Positions 44,161 to 54,791 of a stretch of 64,000 nucleotides of DNA are shown here, piece after piece. The notes beneath the pieces were generated by a model. The model ran no database searches. It was given only the letters and a program-made list of their open reading frames with translations, and was not told the DNA's origin. The DNA lies in the NCBI GenBank assembly GCA_964351595.1, contig CAYGOT010000014.1, positions 16,257 through 80,256 on the forward strand, written 5' to 3'. Made by a program: the position numbers and the translations under genes. Every line of letters starts with the position of its first letter. Position 1 is the stretch's first letter. The stretch comes from UBA6059 sp964351595. Lineage in GTDB: Bacteria > Bacteroidota > Bacteroidia > Cytophagales > Cyclobacteriaceae.

Positions 44161-47100
44161 CTAATGTCTAATCACAATCTTGGCATGAGCAAACTGCTGA
44201 GCTTCCAGTACAATACGAATCAAGTACATCCCATCGGTCAATGTGCTGATATCGTACTGATCGCTGGAGTTTGTCTCAAAAGTCTTTATTAACTGACCTG
44301 TCAGATTCATTAGCTGAACCCCTTTAATCCGGTTTTGAGCATCTTCGATATGCATTACATGCTTTGCAGGATTTGGATAGATTCTGATGTCTTTAAGTAG
44401 CTCATCATCTACTCCCGATACCACGGCATACTGTACCTCAAAGCTTCCTTGACCAATAGCTGCATTGATCTCGAGCACCCCTTCTGATTCATCATAGTCG
44501 ATATCTGCGCCCAGGTCAGCGATATCATAGCCTACGGCATCTATTCTGAAATAGTATTGGCCGGTAGGTACATTCTCGAAGATAAAGACGCCATCCTGAT
44601 CAGTGATCGCTTCTGCAAGTACGTCATGAGTATTGCGATCGGACAAATAGACCGAAATACCAGCGATTGGAGTACCATCCAAAGTCCGGCCTACGGTAAT
44701 GCGGGAACCCCCATTGGACTCAGTAACCTGACCGGTAATAGAACCCTGTCCAGACAGTCCTTCGGAGATTTTCGGAACAAGCGATATATCGATCTCAGTA
44801 TTGTCATTTATCAGTAGAGTGGTCGCCTCTTGCAAAAGGACAGTGCCATCGTAGTAAGTATCAAAAGCAACTGCATTGTGCTCTTCTGTCACTTCTATCA
44901 GCAGGTGATAGCTTCCATCAGGAATATCATCAATGAAATACTCGCCATTGCTGAACGTACTATTTGCGATTACATCACCATTCAGGTCGAAGACCACCAC
45001 TTGTCCGTCGACTAATGCGCCATCCGCCGCTCCCAATACCCTACCGGAAATGTGAAAGTCACTGACTATTCTAATCGTTCTCAGTTTTTCACCATAGGCT
45101 ATTTCATTGTTTCCATCATTGTATGCCCGGATCGTGATGAACCCATCGGCTGTCGCTGACAAAGCATTCTGGTTGATCTCGCCATCGCCTTCCACTATTT
45201 CGAAGCTAACAGGTAGCCCCTGATCTGAACTGGCGGTCAGTATAAGTGGTAGTTCCTGAACATTAATCCTATCAACTAGCGTGAAACTGACAGCTTGTGC
45301 TATGCGCTCATCAACACCAACCTCATAGGTGCCTATCGCATTACAGCCAGTGGATGTGTCCGTCACTTTCACAGTGTAATTTCCAGCATTGACATTGTCC
45401 AATGTTGTCATAGTGCCAATGACAAAACCTGATGGGTTCTCGCCCTCATACCATGCAATCTCAAATGCTTCCGGAGCGTCGACCACTTCTATTTTTAGTT
45501 GACCGGTTTCGGCTATTCCCGGTAGGTCTGGTCGATTACCAGTGAGGTCTAAAGTGAACTCATGCACGTCCTCCTCTACCATTACCATTAACGGCACAGA
45601 CTGGCAACCCACCGAATCCAGAGTAGCCTGTACATAATACTCTCCTCCAGTCATGTTCTGCAATTGGCTCGATGATCCTTGAATAAGTCTGGAATTACCG
45701 CTGGCAATCCACCATTCAAAGCTAAAGGCTTGCAGATCAGTGGTAGTTTGGCCACCAACAGAAACTTTAATGACCTCTGCCTCTCCAGCAGGTGTCCCAC
45801 AACTCGTATTATCTACCGTCGATGTTTCCAAGGTTATTTCGGGTAGGCTGGAGGTAATCTCAAATGTCTTAATCAGCTCGCAACCGGTGGCTATTGTCTT
45901 TACTCGCACTTGATAGTCACCCACTAAAAGATCACCTATGCTTTCAGTTGTCTCACCAGGAACCAACGCACTGCCTCTATACCATGTGATCTGAGTTCCC
46001 TCCGGAACATCTGTTAGGGTTGCGCTTCCATTGCCTGTCTCATCGCATCGGGATGTTGCTTCAGTACTGAGGTTGAAGTTGATTGCTGTCTGATTATCAG
46101 CAACTGCTATTGATTTGACTTGACTTATACATCCCGTGATCGTATTAACCAGCCTTGCAAAATACTCACCTGACTCCAACCCTGTCACCGACGGTGATGG
46201 TGATAGAATGGCATCAAAAGTGGCTGTTTTCGACCATTCCACCCTAAACCCTGTTGTGAGGGTACTATCCTTTCCACCCACTTTTATGCTAGATACACTC
46301 ACTTCTCCATTTGGAGATGTACAGTTAGTATTGGCTTTTGAAGAGAGCTCAATGGCTAGCGCAGGTGGTTCCTCTCTAAGCACCTCTATTGTTTGAATCT
46401 CGGAGCATTGCTGTCCACTCTTTGTGACCTTTACAGTGTATTGGCCCGCCTCCAAATCGGAAATAGCAGGATCGCTACTCAAAACGGTACCTGTGGCGCT
46501 CGATCCCATATACCAGTTAAAATTGTAGTCTGAGGTACTACCGTTAATATCGATACTTATTGCTCCATTGTTATTGTCGCAATTAGTAGACGGAATAAGA
46601 CTGGTAATCTCAATATCTCCACCGAGGGCTTGCTCGGTCACTACAAATGATTTTTCGAAGGTGCAGCCAGACTGGTTATCTTCAATTTGTACTACATAAG
46701 TTCCTGCGGCTAAGCCAGTGATCTGAGTTCCGCTTTGTCCAGTGCTCCACTCAAACGTCACTTGATCATTTGGTAACTGATAGTTAAAATAGTGATGACT
46801 AAATTCAACCGGCGTTATGCCCCCATTTGACTCTTCACAGCTAGTCTGAGGTACGACTGTAGCCTTGATATTAAAGAACTGAGATGAATCGGCTACTACA
46901 AAAGTCTCCGTTATCTGACAGCCATTCTGATCTTCCGTCACTCGCAGTTGATAGTCACCTTCTGGTAATCCACCAATCCCCGGCTCACTGGAAATAACCG
47001 AATTGAAGTTATCATCACTCCATTCGTAGCTGTAGCCCTGATTCACATTATATGACGTTCCAACGTCAAAGTTGATCGCCCAGATTCCCGCACCCCCATT

Positions 47101-50100
47101 GGGGTCATTACAAGAGTAATTGGCATTTTGATATTTCTCTACGCCCACAATAGTATTAAGCTTAATCACCTTAACTATCCACTCGGCCTCTTCATCACCT
47201 TCCACCAAAGTATATTTCACAGGGTCTGTAAGATCGACACTAGATAAGCCTGATATCTGCAGTTCACCATTTATGAAGGCCTGTGAGTTGCCGCTAGTTG
47301 TAAAACTCGGCTGGAAGAACAAGTCGTCTGGACAAGTCACGTAGATACGCACCGAATCATTCTCTATGTCAATGTAAGGTTCTTCGTATTGCTCTGGGAT
47401 GGTAAAGGTGAGAAAGTCTGGTTGAACGTCTAGATTATCACAGATCAGACCGCTGCTGATAATGTTGCGACCTTCTTTCCAGTTCTGGTAGGTTTGGTCG
47501 TTGGGCTCGCAAAGATCGGTGTTTGAGAAATTAAAGTATAAACCCTGTTCCCCGAGGACAGTCAAATCTGTAAAACTGAGTGGAATCGATCCTGATAGTT
47601 CATTGTTACTTACTTCCAGCATATTCAACTTGAAAAGTGATCCTAGTTCTGAAGGTAGAGATCCGGTAAGCTGATTTTGATTTAACTCTAAAATCCTCAT
47701 ATTATCTAGTTCACCTAATTCCTTGGGTATATTTCCAACTAAACCGTTGTTATTTAGAATAAGTGCATCAAGATGAGTTAAAGCAGCAAATTCACTTGGA
47801 ATCTCTCCAGATAATAAGTTGTCGCTAAGATTTAGAGTATTTAAGTTTGGTGCATGAGCCAAACCTATTGGAATTTCCCCACTCAACATGTTCTCTGAAA
47901 AATCCAGCCATATCAACTGTGTCAAACCAGATAATTCAGGAATTGATCCATTAAAACTGTTATCATAAAGAAAAACAGACTCTAGGTTCCTCAGATTACC
48001 AAAAGACTGAGGTAATTCACCTGAGAGATCGTTAGAAGACAAATCAAGCCTTCTAAGGTTTTCGAGATTAGCAATGCTATGAGGTAATTCACCCTCCAAG
48101 TTATTATAACTTAAATTCAAAGTATTCAAGCCTCTAATGTTGCCAATTTCAGCCGGTATTAACCCTGTTAAATTATTACCATCACAGCAACTGCCGAGGT
48201 TGATTCTAGTTACGCTATCATTTTCTACAAATATTCCATACCAGCTCTCCAAAGGCCCCTCCAGCCAATTATCATTATTGGTCCAGTTCTCTCCATCGGT
48301 GCTTTCATATAAAGCAACTAAGACTAGGGAGTCTGAGTACAGGGAGTAACCGTTTTCACATATCAAACCACTCTTTACAATATTTCGCCCTTCTTTCCAG
48401 TCTTGGTAGGCTTGATCCGAAGGCTCACAGACGCTCGTTTTGGAGAAGTCAAAGGAAGCTCCCGATGTACCAAGATCAGTCAGACCTGTGAATGACAGTG
48501 GTATAGCGCCGATCAAAAGGTTATTACTGACATTCAAAAAAAATAGATTGTCTAGGTTTCCAAACTCCGTTGGAAGATCTCCTGTGAGCTGATTATCTCC
48601 TAAATCTAACCAACTCAACTCTGTCAGTTCGCCAAGCTCTTTTGGAATAGGTCCTGTCAAATTATTATTATGTAAGTAAAGAGCACCTAATTCTATTGCC
48701 TCTCCAAGCATGGAAGGTATTTGACCAGAAAGTTGATTATCCGAAAGGTTGATTTGCACTAGTCTATCGAGATTTCCTAAGGTTTCTGGAATTTCCCCTG
48801 TCAATTGATTATCATGGAGCATTAACCAGTAGAGTTCATCAAGATTACCCAGTTCATCTGGTAAGCCTCCGGAGAACTGATTTTCAAATAACATCATCCA
48901 CTCTAAATTGACCAGGCCACCCAATTCAGTTGGTATTGTTCCTGAAAGCATATTTCCATTTAGCTGCAGCCACTTTAGACTTGATAGTCCACCAAAAGAT
49001 GCCGGAATGCTACCTTCCAGATTATTATATTCTAATGAGAGTATTTGAAGCTTTGATAAATCACCTATTTGTTCTGGAATATTACCACCTATTCTATTAC
49101 TCCGTAATTTCAACTCTTGAAGGTTGATCAATTGACCTAAACTAGGAGTTAGAATACCTCTTAAATTATTTCCGAGACAACATTGATTCTCTTCGAAGTG
49201 GTTTAGAGTCAGTTTACTAACTCTATTATCAATTACCTCCACTCCAAACCAGTCATCTACTGGCTCCTGGCTCAACCAATTAGTACTATTTGTCCAGTTA
49301 TCACCTTGGGTGGCATTGTAAAAATCAATTAACGCGTGGTATTCAGATTCAACTATTCCATTGACAATAGCTTCATTAGTAATTACGACCTCCCAATTTG
49401 AAGATTCCAATCCGTCTTGAGAGGCCACTGCATAAATCAGTGGTGTCGTAAAGTCATTAGTCGAAACACCACTAATTTGTGGCACATCTGCAATCGTTAC
49501 CCGAGCACCCTCGGAAATCTCGAAAACACCAATGAGACTGGCCAGATCTACTTCCGGTAGATTTAGAGTAATGGTTTTGTTATCGAAATTTAAATCACCT
49601 TGCTGCTCAAATCCATTGATCGAGAAGCTATAAATGTCCGTGTTGGTACAAGTAATCCCGGAACTAACAATATTGCGATTCTGAGTCCAATCCTCCCAAA
49701 TCAGGTCAATGGGTTCACACAAATTAGTGTTGGAAAAGTCAAAAAACCGCTGTTCTCCAATAGCTAAGGAGGTCATGCCTGTCCAGTCAAGGGGAATAGG
49801 TCCAGTCAATGAATTATCATCAATTCTCAAATCTTCCAACGCTAACATATTACCCATCTCCTTAGGTAGCACTCCAGTTAGTCTATTATTGTTTAGCCAT
49901 AACTGCCATATGTTTTCTAGTGAGCCTAATTCACTAGGAATTGATCCGCCTAGCTTGTTATCATTAAGTCTCAAAGTATTAAGATTAGATAGATTACCAA
50001 ATTCAATTGGAATTATCCCAGACAGATTATTGCTTTCTAGGATGAGAAAACGCAGTGACGAAAGCTGACCTATTTCCTTTGGGATAGTACCATTTAATTG

Positions 50101-51756
50101 ATTTACAGCAAGATATACTTCGTAAAGGTTTGACAAATTCCCAAGTGAGGAAGGCACCTCACCGGAAAGTCGATTACCGGTTAGTTCGAGTCTTTCTAAA
50201 TTCAGTAAGTTCCCTATTTCATCCGGGATGCTTCCAACCAACTCACCTAGTAAAGTGAGTTCAATTAATGAGCTGAGATTACCAATACTACTAGGGATTT
50301 CACCTCCTAGTTTGCTACCTACTAGACTTAGTCGATCCAAACCAGTGAGACGACCAATTTCAGCTGGTATCGAACCAGTCAAGTTATTTCCTGAGCAACA
50401 TTGTTCTTCAACTTCTCCATCTTGAAGCACAATAGAGGTGACACGGTCGTTCCCTACCGTGATCCCAAACCAAGAATCCAATGAACCAACCAACCAATTA
50501 TCATTGTTATACCAGTTATCGCCATTGGTACTTTCGTAGAGCGCGACAAGGGCTAAGGAATCTGTGTTGAGTGAATACTCGTTCTCACAAAAAAGACCAG
50601 TGCCCACAATGCTCTTACCCTCTTTCCAATCAAGATATATCTGATCCTGAGGTTCGCAAAGGCTAGTCTCCGAAAAATCAAATTCAGTTAATTCTTCTAG
50701 TCTTACATAAGAAAGTGGAATTTCACCAACCAATTGATTTTTAAAAACCCGCAAGACGTCAAGCGAAATTAAATCTCCTAAGGTTCTTGGGATACTTCCT
50801 GTGAGTTGATTAACACTGACGTCTAATGATTCTAGCAATACAAGATTTCCCAGCGTTGCTGGAATAGAGCCTGCTAGTTGATTGCTGCTCAGTCGAAGGC
50901 CAACTAATGATTCCAGGTTACCAAGCTCTTCAGGAATACCACCTGAAAAGTTGTTGTCGTTAATTTGCAAGACTTCCAAATTGGAAAGGTTTCCCAATTC
51001 TTTTGGTAAACTGCCAGATAATTGATTTCTCCCTATGCTTAGAAACTCCAGTTTCGATAGGTTACCTAGTTCGTCAGGCAAAAAACCAGATAACTCATTA
51101 CCATCCGCATCCAAGATTTCTAAAGATACAAGATTACCTATCTCGTCTGGTATAGACCCAGACAACAAATTATTATCTAAATCCATTATTCGAAGATTTG
51201 ACAATGATCCTAATTCAATAGGAATATTGCCTTCAAGCTGATTATCTGACAGCTCAAGAAAATCAAGTTTTGTAAGATTCCCGAGAGTTGTTGGTATACT
51301 TCCTACCATTTGATTCTCGGATAATGCTAGCCCGGTTAATTGGTTCAGATTACCAACTTCTGGAGGAATAGCACCTTCCAGTTGATTCCCAGGCAAAATG
51401 AGCCATTCAAGAGCTTCTAAATTGGAAACAGAGGATGGCAATTGACCTTCTAGCTTATCATTCCCTGAAATCTCCAATCTCTTCAATGCTGTAAGGCTTC
51501 CAATCTCCTGTGGCAATGTACCCGAAAGATTATTTGGACCTATTTGAATTTCGGTGACCCTGCCATTGGCGGTCCACACCCCATACCACGTATCTACATC
51601 TCCTGTTAGCCAATTGTGATTATTAGTCCAATTAGCACCATCGGTACTTTCATAAAAAGCCACCAACGCCAATGAATCCTGTTCATTAACCTGACCGATG
51701 GCATTTTGAGTGAAGGAATTAAGTAATAAAACTAGAAGGAAGAGACTATTTCTCAT
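44161..51756 (-). CDS. Giant LRR/SprB-like adhesin with T9SS C-terminal sorting domain
   Basis: The product has 2531 residues from ATG 51756, which begins a signal peptide (MRNSLFLLVLLLNSFTQNAIG). An upstream GTG/ATG extension to 51870 adds a non-signal segment and is rejected. Four blocks of plant-type leucine-rich repeats (consensus LxxLxLxxNxLxGxIPxxLGNL) begin near residues 27, 400, 809 and 1139. Each is headed by a cap of the form DSLALVALYESTDGxNWxNN and closed by CEPxDQxYxDWKEGxxIVxSGLxC. DUF5018-like domains follow blocks 2 and 4. Seven SprB-like repeats (TSCxxxNGxIxxxVxG; YxVxVTDxxxGC) span about 1540-2135. Two carboxypeptidase-regulatory-like domains and a type A sorting domain (IRIYPNPAKHVMHIEDA) close the protein. 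It should be secreted by the gliding-linked system and act in adhesion or glycan binding. Confidence 0.93.
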   Translation of the reverse strand: MRNSLFLLVLLLNSFTQNAIGQVNEQDSLALVAFYESTDGANWTNNHNWLTGDVDTWYGVWTANGRVTEIQIGPNNLSGTLPQEIGSLTALKRLEISGNDKLEGQLPSSVSNLEALEWLILPGNQLEGAIPPEVGNLNQLTGLALSENQMVGSIPTTLGNLTKLDFLELSDNQLEGNIPIELGSLSNLRIMDLDNNLLSGSIPDEIGNLVSLEILDADGNELSGFLPDELGNLSKLEFLSIGRNQLSGSLPKELGNLSNLEVLQINDNNFSGGIPEELGNLESLVGLRLSSNQLAGSIPATLGNLVLLESLDVSVNQLTGSIPRTLGDLISLDVLRVFKNQLVGEIPLSYVRLEELTEFDFSETSLCEPQDQIYLDWKEGKSIVGTGLFCENEYSLNTDSLALVALYESTNGDNWYNNDNWLVGSLDSWFGITVGNDRVTSIVLQDGEVEEQCCSGNNLTGSIPAEIGRLTGLDRLSLVGSKLGGEIPSSIGNLSSLIELTLLGELVGSIPDEIGNLLNLERLELTGNRLSGEVPSSLGNLSNLYEVYLAVNQLNGTIPKEIGQLSSLRFLILESNNLSGIIPIEFGNLSNLNTLRLNDNKLGGSIPSELGSLENIWQLWLNNNRLTGVLPKEMGNMLALEDLRIDDNSLTGPIPLDWTGMTSLAIGEQRFFDFSNTNLCEPIDLIWEDWTQNRNIVSSGITCTNTDIYSFSINGFEQQGDLNFDNKTITLNLPEVDLASLIGVFEISEGARVTIADVPQISGVSTNDFTTPLIYAVASQDGLESSNWEVVITNEAIVNGIVESEYHALIDFYNATQGDNWTNSTNWLSQEPVDDWFGVEVIDNRVSKLTLNHFEENQCCLGNNLRGILTPSLGQLINLQELKLRSNRIGGNIPEQIGDLSKLQILSLEYNNLEGSIPASFGGLSSLKWLQLNGNMLSGTIPTELGGLVNLEWMMLFENQFSGGLPDELGNLDELYWLMLHDNQLTGEIPETLGNLDRLVQINLSDNQLSGQIPSMLGEAIELGALYLHNNNLTGPIPKELGELTELSWLDLGDNQLTGDLPTEFGNLDNLFFLNVSNNLLIGAIPLSFTGLTDLGTSGASFDFSKTSVCEPSDQAYQDWKEGRNIVKSGLICENGYSLYSDSLVLVALYESTDGENWTNNDNWLEGPLESWYGIFVENDSVTRINLGSCCDGNNLTGLIPAEIGNIRGLNTLNLSYNNLEGELPHSIANLENLRRLDLSSNDLSGELPQSFGNLRNLESVFLYDNSFNGSIPELSGLTQLIWLDFSENMLSGEIPIGLAHAPNLNTLNLSDNLLSGEIPSEFAALTHLDALILNNNGLVGNIPKELGELDNMRILELNQNQLTGSLPSELGSLFKLNMLEVSNNELSGSIPLSFTDLTVLGEQGLYFNFSNTDLCEPNDQTYQNWKEGRNIISSGLICDNLDVQPDFLTFTIPEQYEEPYIDIENDSVRIYVTCPDDLFFQPSFTTSGNSQAFINGELQISGLSSVDLTDPVKYTLVEGDEEAEWIVKVIKLNTIVGVEKYQNANYSCNDPNGGAGIWAINFDVGTSYNVNQGYSYEWSDDNFNSVISSEPGIGGLPEGDYQLRVTEDQNGCQITETFVVADSSQFFNIKATVVPQTSCEESNGGITPVEFSHHYFNYQLPNDQVTFEWSTGQSGTQITGLAAGTYVVQIEDNQSGCTFEKSFVVTEQALGGDIEITSLIPSTNCDNNNGAISIDINGSTSDYNFNWYMGSSATGTVLSSDPAISDLEAGQYTVKVTKSGQQCSEIQTIEVLREEPPALAIELSSKANTNCTSPNGEVSVSSIKVGGKDSTLTTGFRVEWSKTATFDAILSPSPSVTGLESGEYFARLVNTITGCISQVKSIAVADNQTAINFNLSTEATSRCDETGNGSATLTDVPEGTQITWYRGSALVPGETTESIGDLLVGDYQVRVKTIATGCELIKTFEITSSLPEITLETSTVDNTSCGTPAGEAEVIKVSVGGQTTTDLQAFSFEWWIASGNSRLIQGSSSQLQNMTGGEYYVQATLDSVGCQSVPLMVMVEEDVHEFTLDLTGNRPDLPGIAETGQLKIEVVDAPEAFEIAWYEGENPSGFVIGTMTTLDNVNAGNYTVKVTDTSTGCNAIGTYEVGVDERIAQAVSFTLVDRINVQELPLILTASSDQGLPVSFEIVEGDGEINQNALSATADGFITIRAYNDGNNEIAYGEKLRTIRIVSDFHISGRVLGAADGALVDGQVVVFDLNGDVIANSTFSNGEYFIDDIPDGSYHLLIEVTEEHNAVAFDTYYDGTVLLQEATTLLINDNTEIDISLVPKISEGLSGQGSITGQVTESNGGSRITVGRTLDGTPIAGISVYLSDRNTHDVLAEAITDQDGVFIFENVPTGQYYFRIDAVGYDIADLGADIDYDESEGVLEINAAIGQGSFEVQYAVVSGVDDELLKDIRIYPNPAKHVMHIEDAQNRIKGVQLMNLTGQLIKTFETNSSDQYDISTLTDGMYLIRIVLEAQQFAHAKIVIRH

Positions 51757-51967
51757 AATAGGTGGAGGTTTGTCTAATATTGCACGCAACATCTGCCAAC
51801 AATCTACAAATTGACGGCAACTATCGGAAAAAAAATAACAGCTTAAATTTCGACAAATGGCAAATTTCAATTTTCCGATGATCTACCCAGTATCAGTCTT
51901 TAGGAGTCATCATACGCAGGAGAGATGCATATAGCTATCCCTCCCATCAGACGCTAAGGTTCTCAAC

Positions 51968-53512
51968 TTACCCTCTCAACTCCTTCTTCAATATCTTGCC
52001 CGTCGCGCTCATCGGTAGCGCATCCAGAAACTCGATCTCCCTTGGATATTTGTAATCGGCTATTTTAGACTTGGTCCAGTCACGGAGTTCATCAGCTGTG
52101 ACGGACTCACCTTCTTTCAGCACTACAAACGCCTTGATCTCCTCTCCCATCTTATCATCCGGGATACCAATCACTGCCACCAAGGAAACAGCGTCGTGCT
52201 TGATCATCACCTCCTCCACTTCACGAGGGTAGACATTGAGGCCTCCTCTGATGATCATGTCCTTAGTACGATCCACGATGTAGTAGTAGCCATCTTCATC
52301 TTTGATAGCAATATCACCGCTATGCAGCCAGCCTCCTTTGAGCGTTTCGGCATTGGCTTCCGGCTTGTTGTAATAGCCCTTCATGACATTGTGACCTCTG
52401 TAGAGCAGTTCTCCCCTATCACCTACAGGGACTTCATTGTCATTCTCGTCTACAATTTTCACTTCTACTCCCCAGACTGGCTTCCCGATTGATCCTGGCT
52501 TTCTCTTCTCATCCAGGTGGTTAAAAGTCACAACGGGAGAGCCTTCAGACATGCCATAGCCCTCAATGACGGGCACATTGAAGCGCTTTTCGAAATCCTC
52601 CATCACCTGTAGAGGCAGTGATGCTCCGCCTGAAACAGCAACTTTAAGGTTCTTACTAATCTGCTCGTAATCAAACTTAGGTTCCGTATATTGATTAAGC
52701 CCCCAATACATGGTGGGTACACCCGCAAAAATGGTCACCTTGTGCTTCTGCATGAGTCCAAACACTGCTTCCGCATCAAATCGCGGCAGTAGTATACTCC
52801 TGACTCCCTTGTAAAGTCCGGAAGTCATGAGCACCACCATAGCAAATATGTGAAACAGTGGTAGCACGATAAGTTGTGTATCATCCTTGGTACAGCCGGA
52901 AAGGTTTGAGGACAGCACGGTATTGCAGAAAATATTGGAGTGCGTAAGTTCAGCACCCTTAGGTCTACCAGTGGTACCCGAAGTATAAATGATCAAGGCT
53001 GTGTCATCTGCTCCGGTCGCATGGCTTTCAAAAACATGGGATTGACCAGCCATCAGTGACCCTAAGGTCTCTGTACCTTCAATAGACGAGGGCATCTCCG
53101 GCTTGGGCATGATCATGTAAAACTGCTCACAGCTTGAAGTGGCTTGAAAGCCGGCATAGCCCATTTTCCCCATGGGTAGATCTTCATTTCCTATAAAACA
53201 GAAATAAGCCTTCGCCTCACTGTCAGTCAAATGATATTCGATTTCATCTGACTTTAGCAGCACACTTAGCGGAACTACCACGCCACCGGCCTTCAGAATA
53301 CCGAAGTAGATAATCGGGAAATACGGGAGATTAAAACAACTCAATGCAACTTTATCACCTGGCTTAATGCCTTTAGCCACCAGTCCATTGGCCACCTGGT
53401 TAGCGGCCCCATTGACTTGAGCGAAGTTCAGGTCAGTATCCATGAATACAAAAGCTGATTTGGTGGGATAGCGTCTGGCGCTATCTTCTAGAAGGCAGGA
53501 GATATTGAGCAT
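51968..53512 (-). CDS. fadD: Long-chain acyl-CoA ligase (AMP-binding family)
   Basis: The 514-residue product activates carboxylic acids through an acyl-adenylate to an acyl-CoA. Motifs are the P-loop LIIYTSGTTGRPKGAELTHS near residue 175, the GYGMSEGSPV stretch near 315, the hinge GWLHSGDIAIKDEDGYYYIV near 390 with KDMIIRGGLNVYPREVEE after it, and the catalytic Lys in SATGKILKKEL near the C-terminus. No signal peptide. The symbol is given by family only; the chain length cannot be read. It has about 80 bases to the BASS symporter gene upstream on the same strand. Confidence 0.9.
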   Translation of the reverse strand: MLNISCLLEDSARRYPTKSAFVFMDTDLNFAQVNGAANQVANGLVAKGIKPGDKVALSCFNLPYFPIIYFGILKAGGVVVPLSVLLKSDEIEYHLTDSEAKAYFCFIGNEDLPMGKMGYAGFQATSSCEQFYMIMPKPEMPSSIEGTETLGSLMAGQSHVFESHATGADDTALIIYTSGTTGRPKGAELTHSNIFCNTVLSSNLSGCTKDDTQLIVLPLFHIFAMVVLMTSGLYKGVRSILLPRFDAEAVFGLMQKHKVTIFAGVPTMYWGLNQYTEPKFDYEQISKNLKVAVSGGASLPLQVMEDFEKRFNVPVIEGYGMSEGSPVVTFNHLDEKRKPGSIGKPVWGVEVKIVDENDNEVPVGDRGELLYRGHNVMKGYYNKPEANAETLKGGWLHSGDIAIKDEDGYYYIVDRTKDMIIRGGLNVYPREVEEVMIKHDAVSLVAVIGIPDDKMGEEIKAFVVLKEGESVTADELRDWTKSKIADYKYPREIEFLDALPMSATGKILKKELRG

Positions 53513-53590
53513 TTAAGTTGGTTGTTTAGTTGAATAGGGAAACTACAGAATTCGGATGTTTTCTACAACCTCACACTAGAGAGCACTGGG

Positions 53591-54673
53591 TTATTTCGCA
53601 GACTCATTTTCAGTATCTCTACCCCTCCACCAGGTCGCCAGCGAAGAGCCACTGATGTTCATGAAAGGGCCGAATACCGCAGGTGCTAGTCCCATGGTTG
53701 CCACCTTGCCCATTTCCAGTGCCAGACCAGATGCTAGCCCTGAGTTTTGCATACCTACCTCAAAAGCAATGGTCCGACAGCTCTTCTTATCAAGTCCGAT
53801 CAACTTGCAAGACCAGTATCCCAAAAAATAACCCGTCACATTGTGCAAGATGACTATTCCGATCAGAACCAATCCAATAGAAAGCAAAGCGTCACGACCC
53901 GCCGCAGTGATGATGGTAATGATCAAGGCTATACCTGCCATCGAAAGCACAGGCATGCCTTTGTCCAACAAAGGAAATTTACCGTGAGCTATATGATTAA
54001 AAGTCAGACCCGCCAGGATTGGTAAAATGACCATTTTCACAATACTCCAAAACATTGCCAGAAAGTCAATGGGCACAAACTGATCCGCCAATAGCCCCAT
54101 CAAAAATGGGGTCACCAGAGGTGATAGTAGTGTTGCCACAGCGGTGAGGGTAACAGACAATGCAAGATTGGCATTGGACAAAAAGGACATGACGTTGGAA
54201 GCCAGTCCGCTTGGTGAGCAACCCACCAGCACAATACCAGCTGCAATCTCAGGTGGCAACCCTGACAGCTTAGCCAGCCCAAAACCAATGATTGGCATAA
54301 TCGTGAATTGACATACCACCCCGACACCCACAGCCTGCGGCATCCTGATCACTCCCCGAAAGTCTCCCCAGCTCATGGAGGTACCCATGCCAAACATAAT
54401 AATCATAAGCAGAGGCACAATCAGTCCGCTCAATTGAAAATCACCCACAGCAATGAACCAATGTGGAAAATACATGGAAGCACTGACGGCAGCAAAGATG
54501 ATAATCGTATAAGAAAACCCTGAAAAGGAGGAGTAATGCAGTTGCCAGGCAAGTAGCAGAAAAAACGTAACCAGGGCATACCCGGCTAAACTCCCGGCAT
54601 CAATCATCAATAGTGTCAAATACAGAAGTGCTACAAGAGCCAATAACAATTTCAAAAGCAATGATCGATTCAT
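53591..54673 (-). CDS. Bile acid:sodium symporter (BASS) family transporter
   Basis: The 360-residue product has about ten membrane helices after a short basic N-terminus (MNRSLLLKL). Family marks are the helix-4 region GIVLVGCSPSGLASNVMSFL, with the broken-helix Pro-Ser-Gly sodium site, and the C-terminal FEVGMQNSGLASGLAL crossover. BASS proteins use sodium to import organic acids such as pantoate, pyruvate or bile acids; the substrate is unknown here. ATG 54673 is preferred to a TTG 39 bases upstream, which adds a Tyr/Phe-rich segment not seen in the family. Confidence 0.9.
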   Translation of the reverse strand: MNRSLLLKLLLALVALLYLTLLMIDAGSLAGYALVTFFLLLAWQLHYSSFSGFSYTIIIFAAVSASMYFPHWFIAVGDFQLSGLIVPLLMIIMFGMGTSMSWGDFRGVIRMPQAVGVGVVCQFTIMPIIGFGLAKLSGLPPEIAAGIVLVGCSPSGLASNVMSFLSNANLALSVTLTAVATLLSPLVTPFLMGLLADQFVPIDFLAMFWSIVKMVILPILAGLTFNHIAHGKFPLLDKGMPVLSMAGIALIITIITAAGRDALLSIGLVLIGIVILHNVTGYFLGYWSCKLIGLDKKSCRTIAFEVGMQNSGLASGLALEMGKVATMGLAPAVFGPFMNISGSSLATWWRGRDTENESAK

Positions 54674-54791
54674 CGCATGAAAATAGTAAAAAGAACTAAG
54701 TAGCCGACGCAAGTAATATGGTCAAATCACTCAAAGCAATCCTGCGCTCTTTAATTTCAATGGCTAGCTTTGTCAGCCAAATGAGCATCGC

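Noticed and set aside
47450..51600. Regularly repeated DNA that might suggest a CRISPR array
   Set aside because: The repeats are about 72 bases, diverged and in frame; they encode leucine-rich repeats, with no unique spacers and no cas genes.
51757..51870. N-terminal extension of the giant LRR protein to 51870
   Set aside because: The 38 extra residues are Cys-rich and lack a leader, whereas the ATG at 51756 begins a normal signal peptide.
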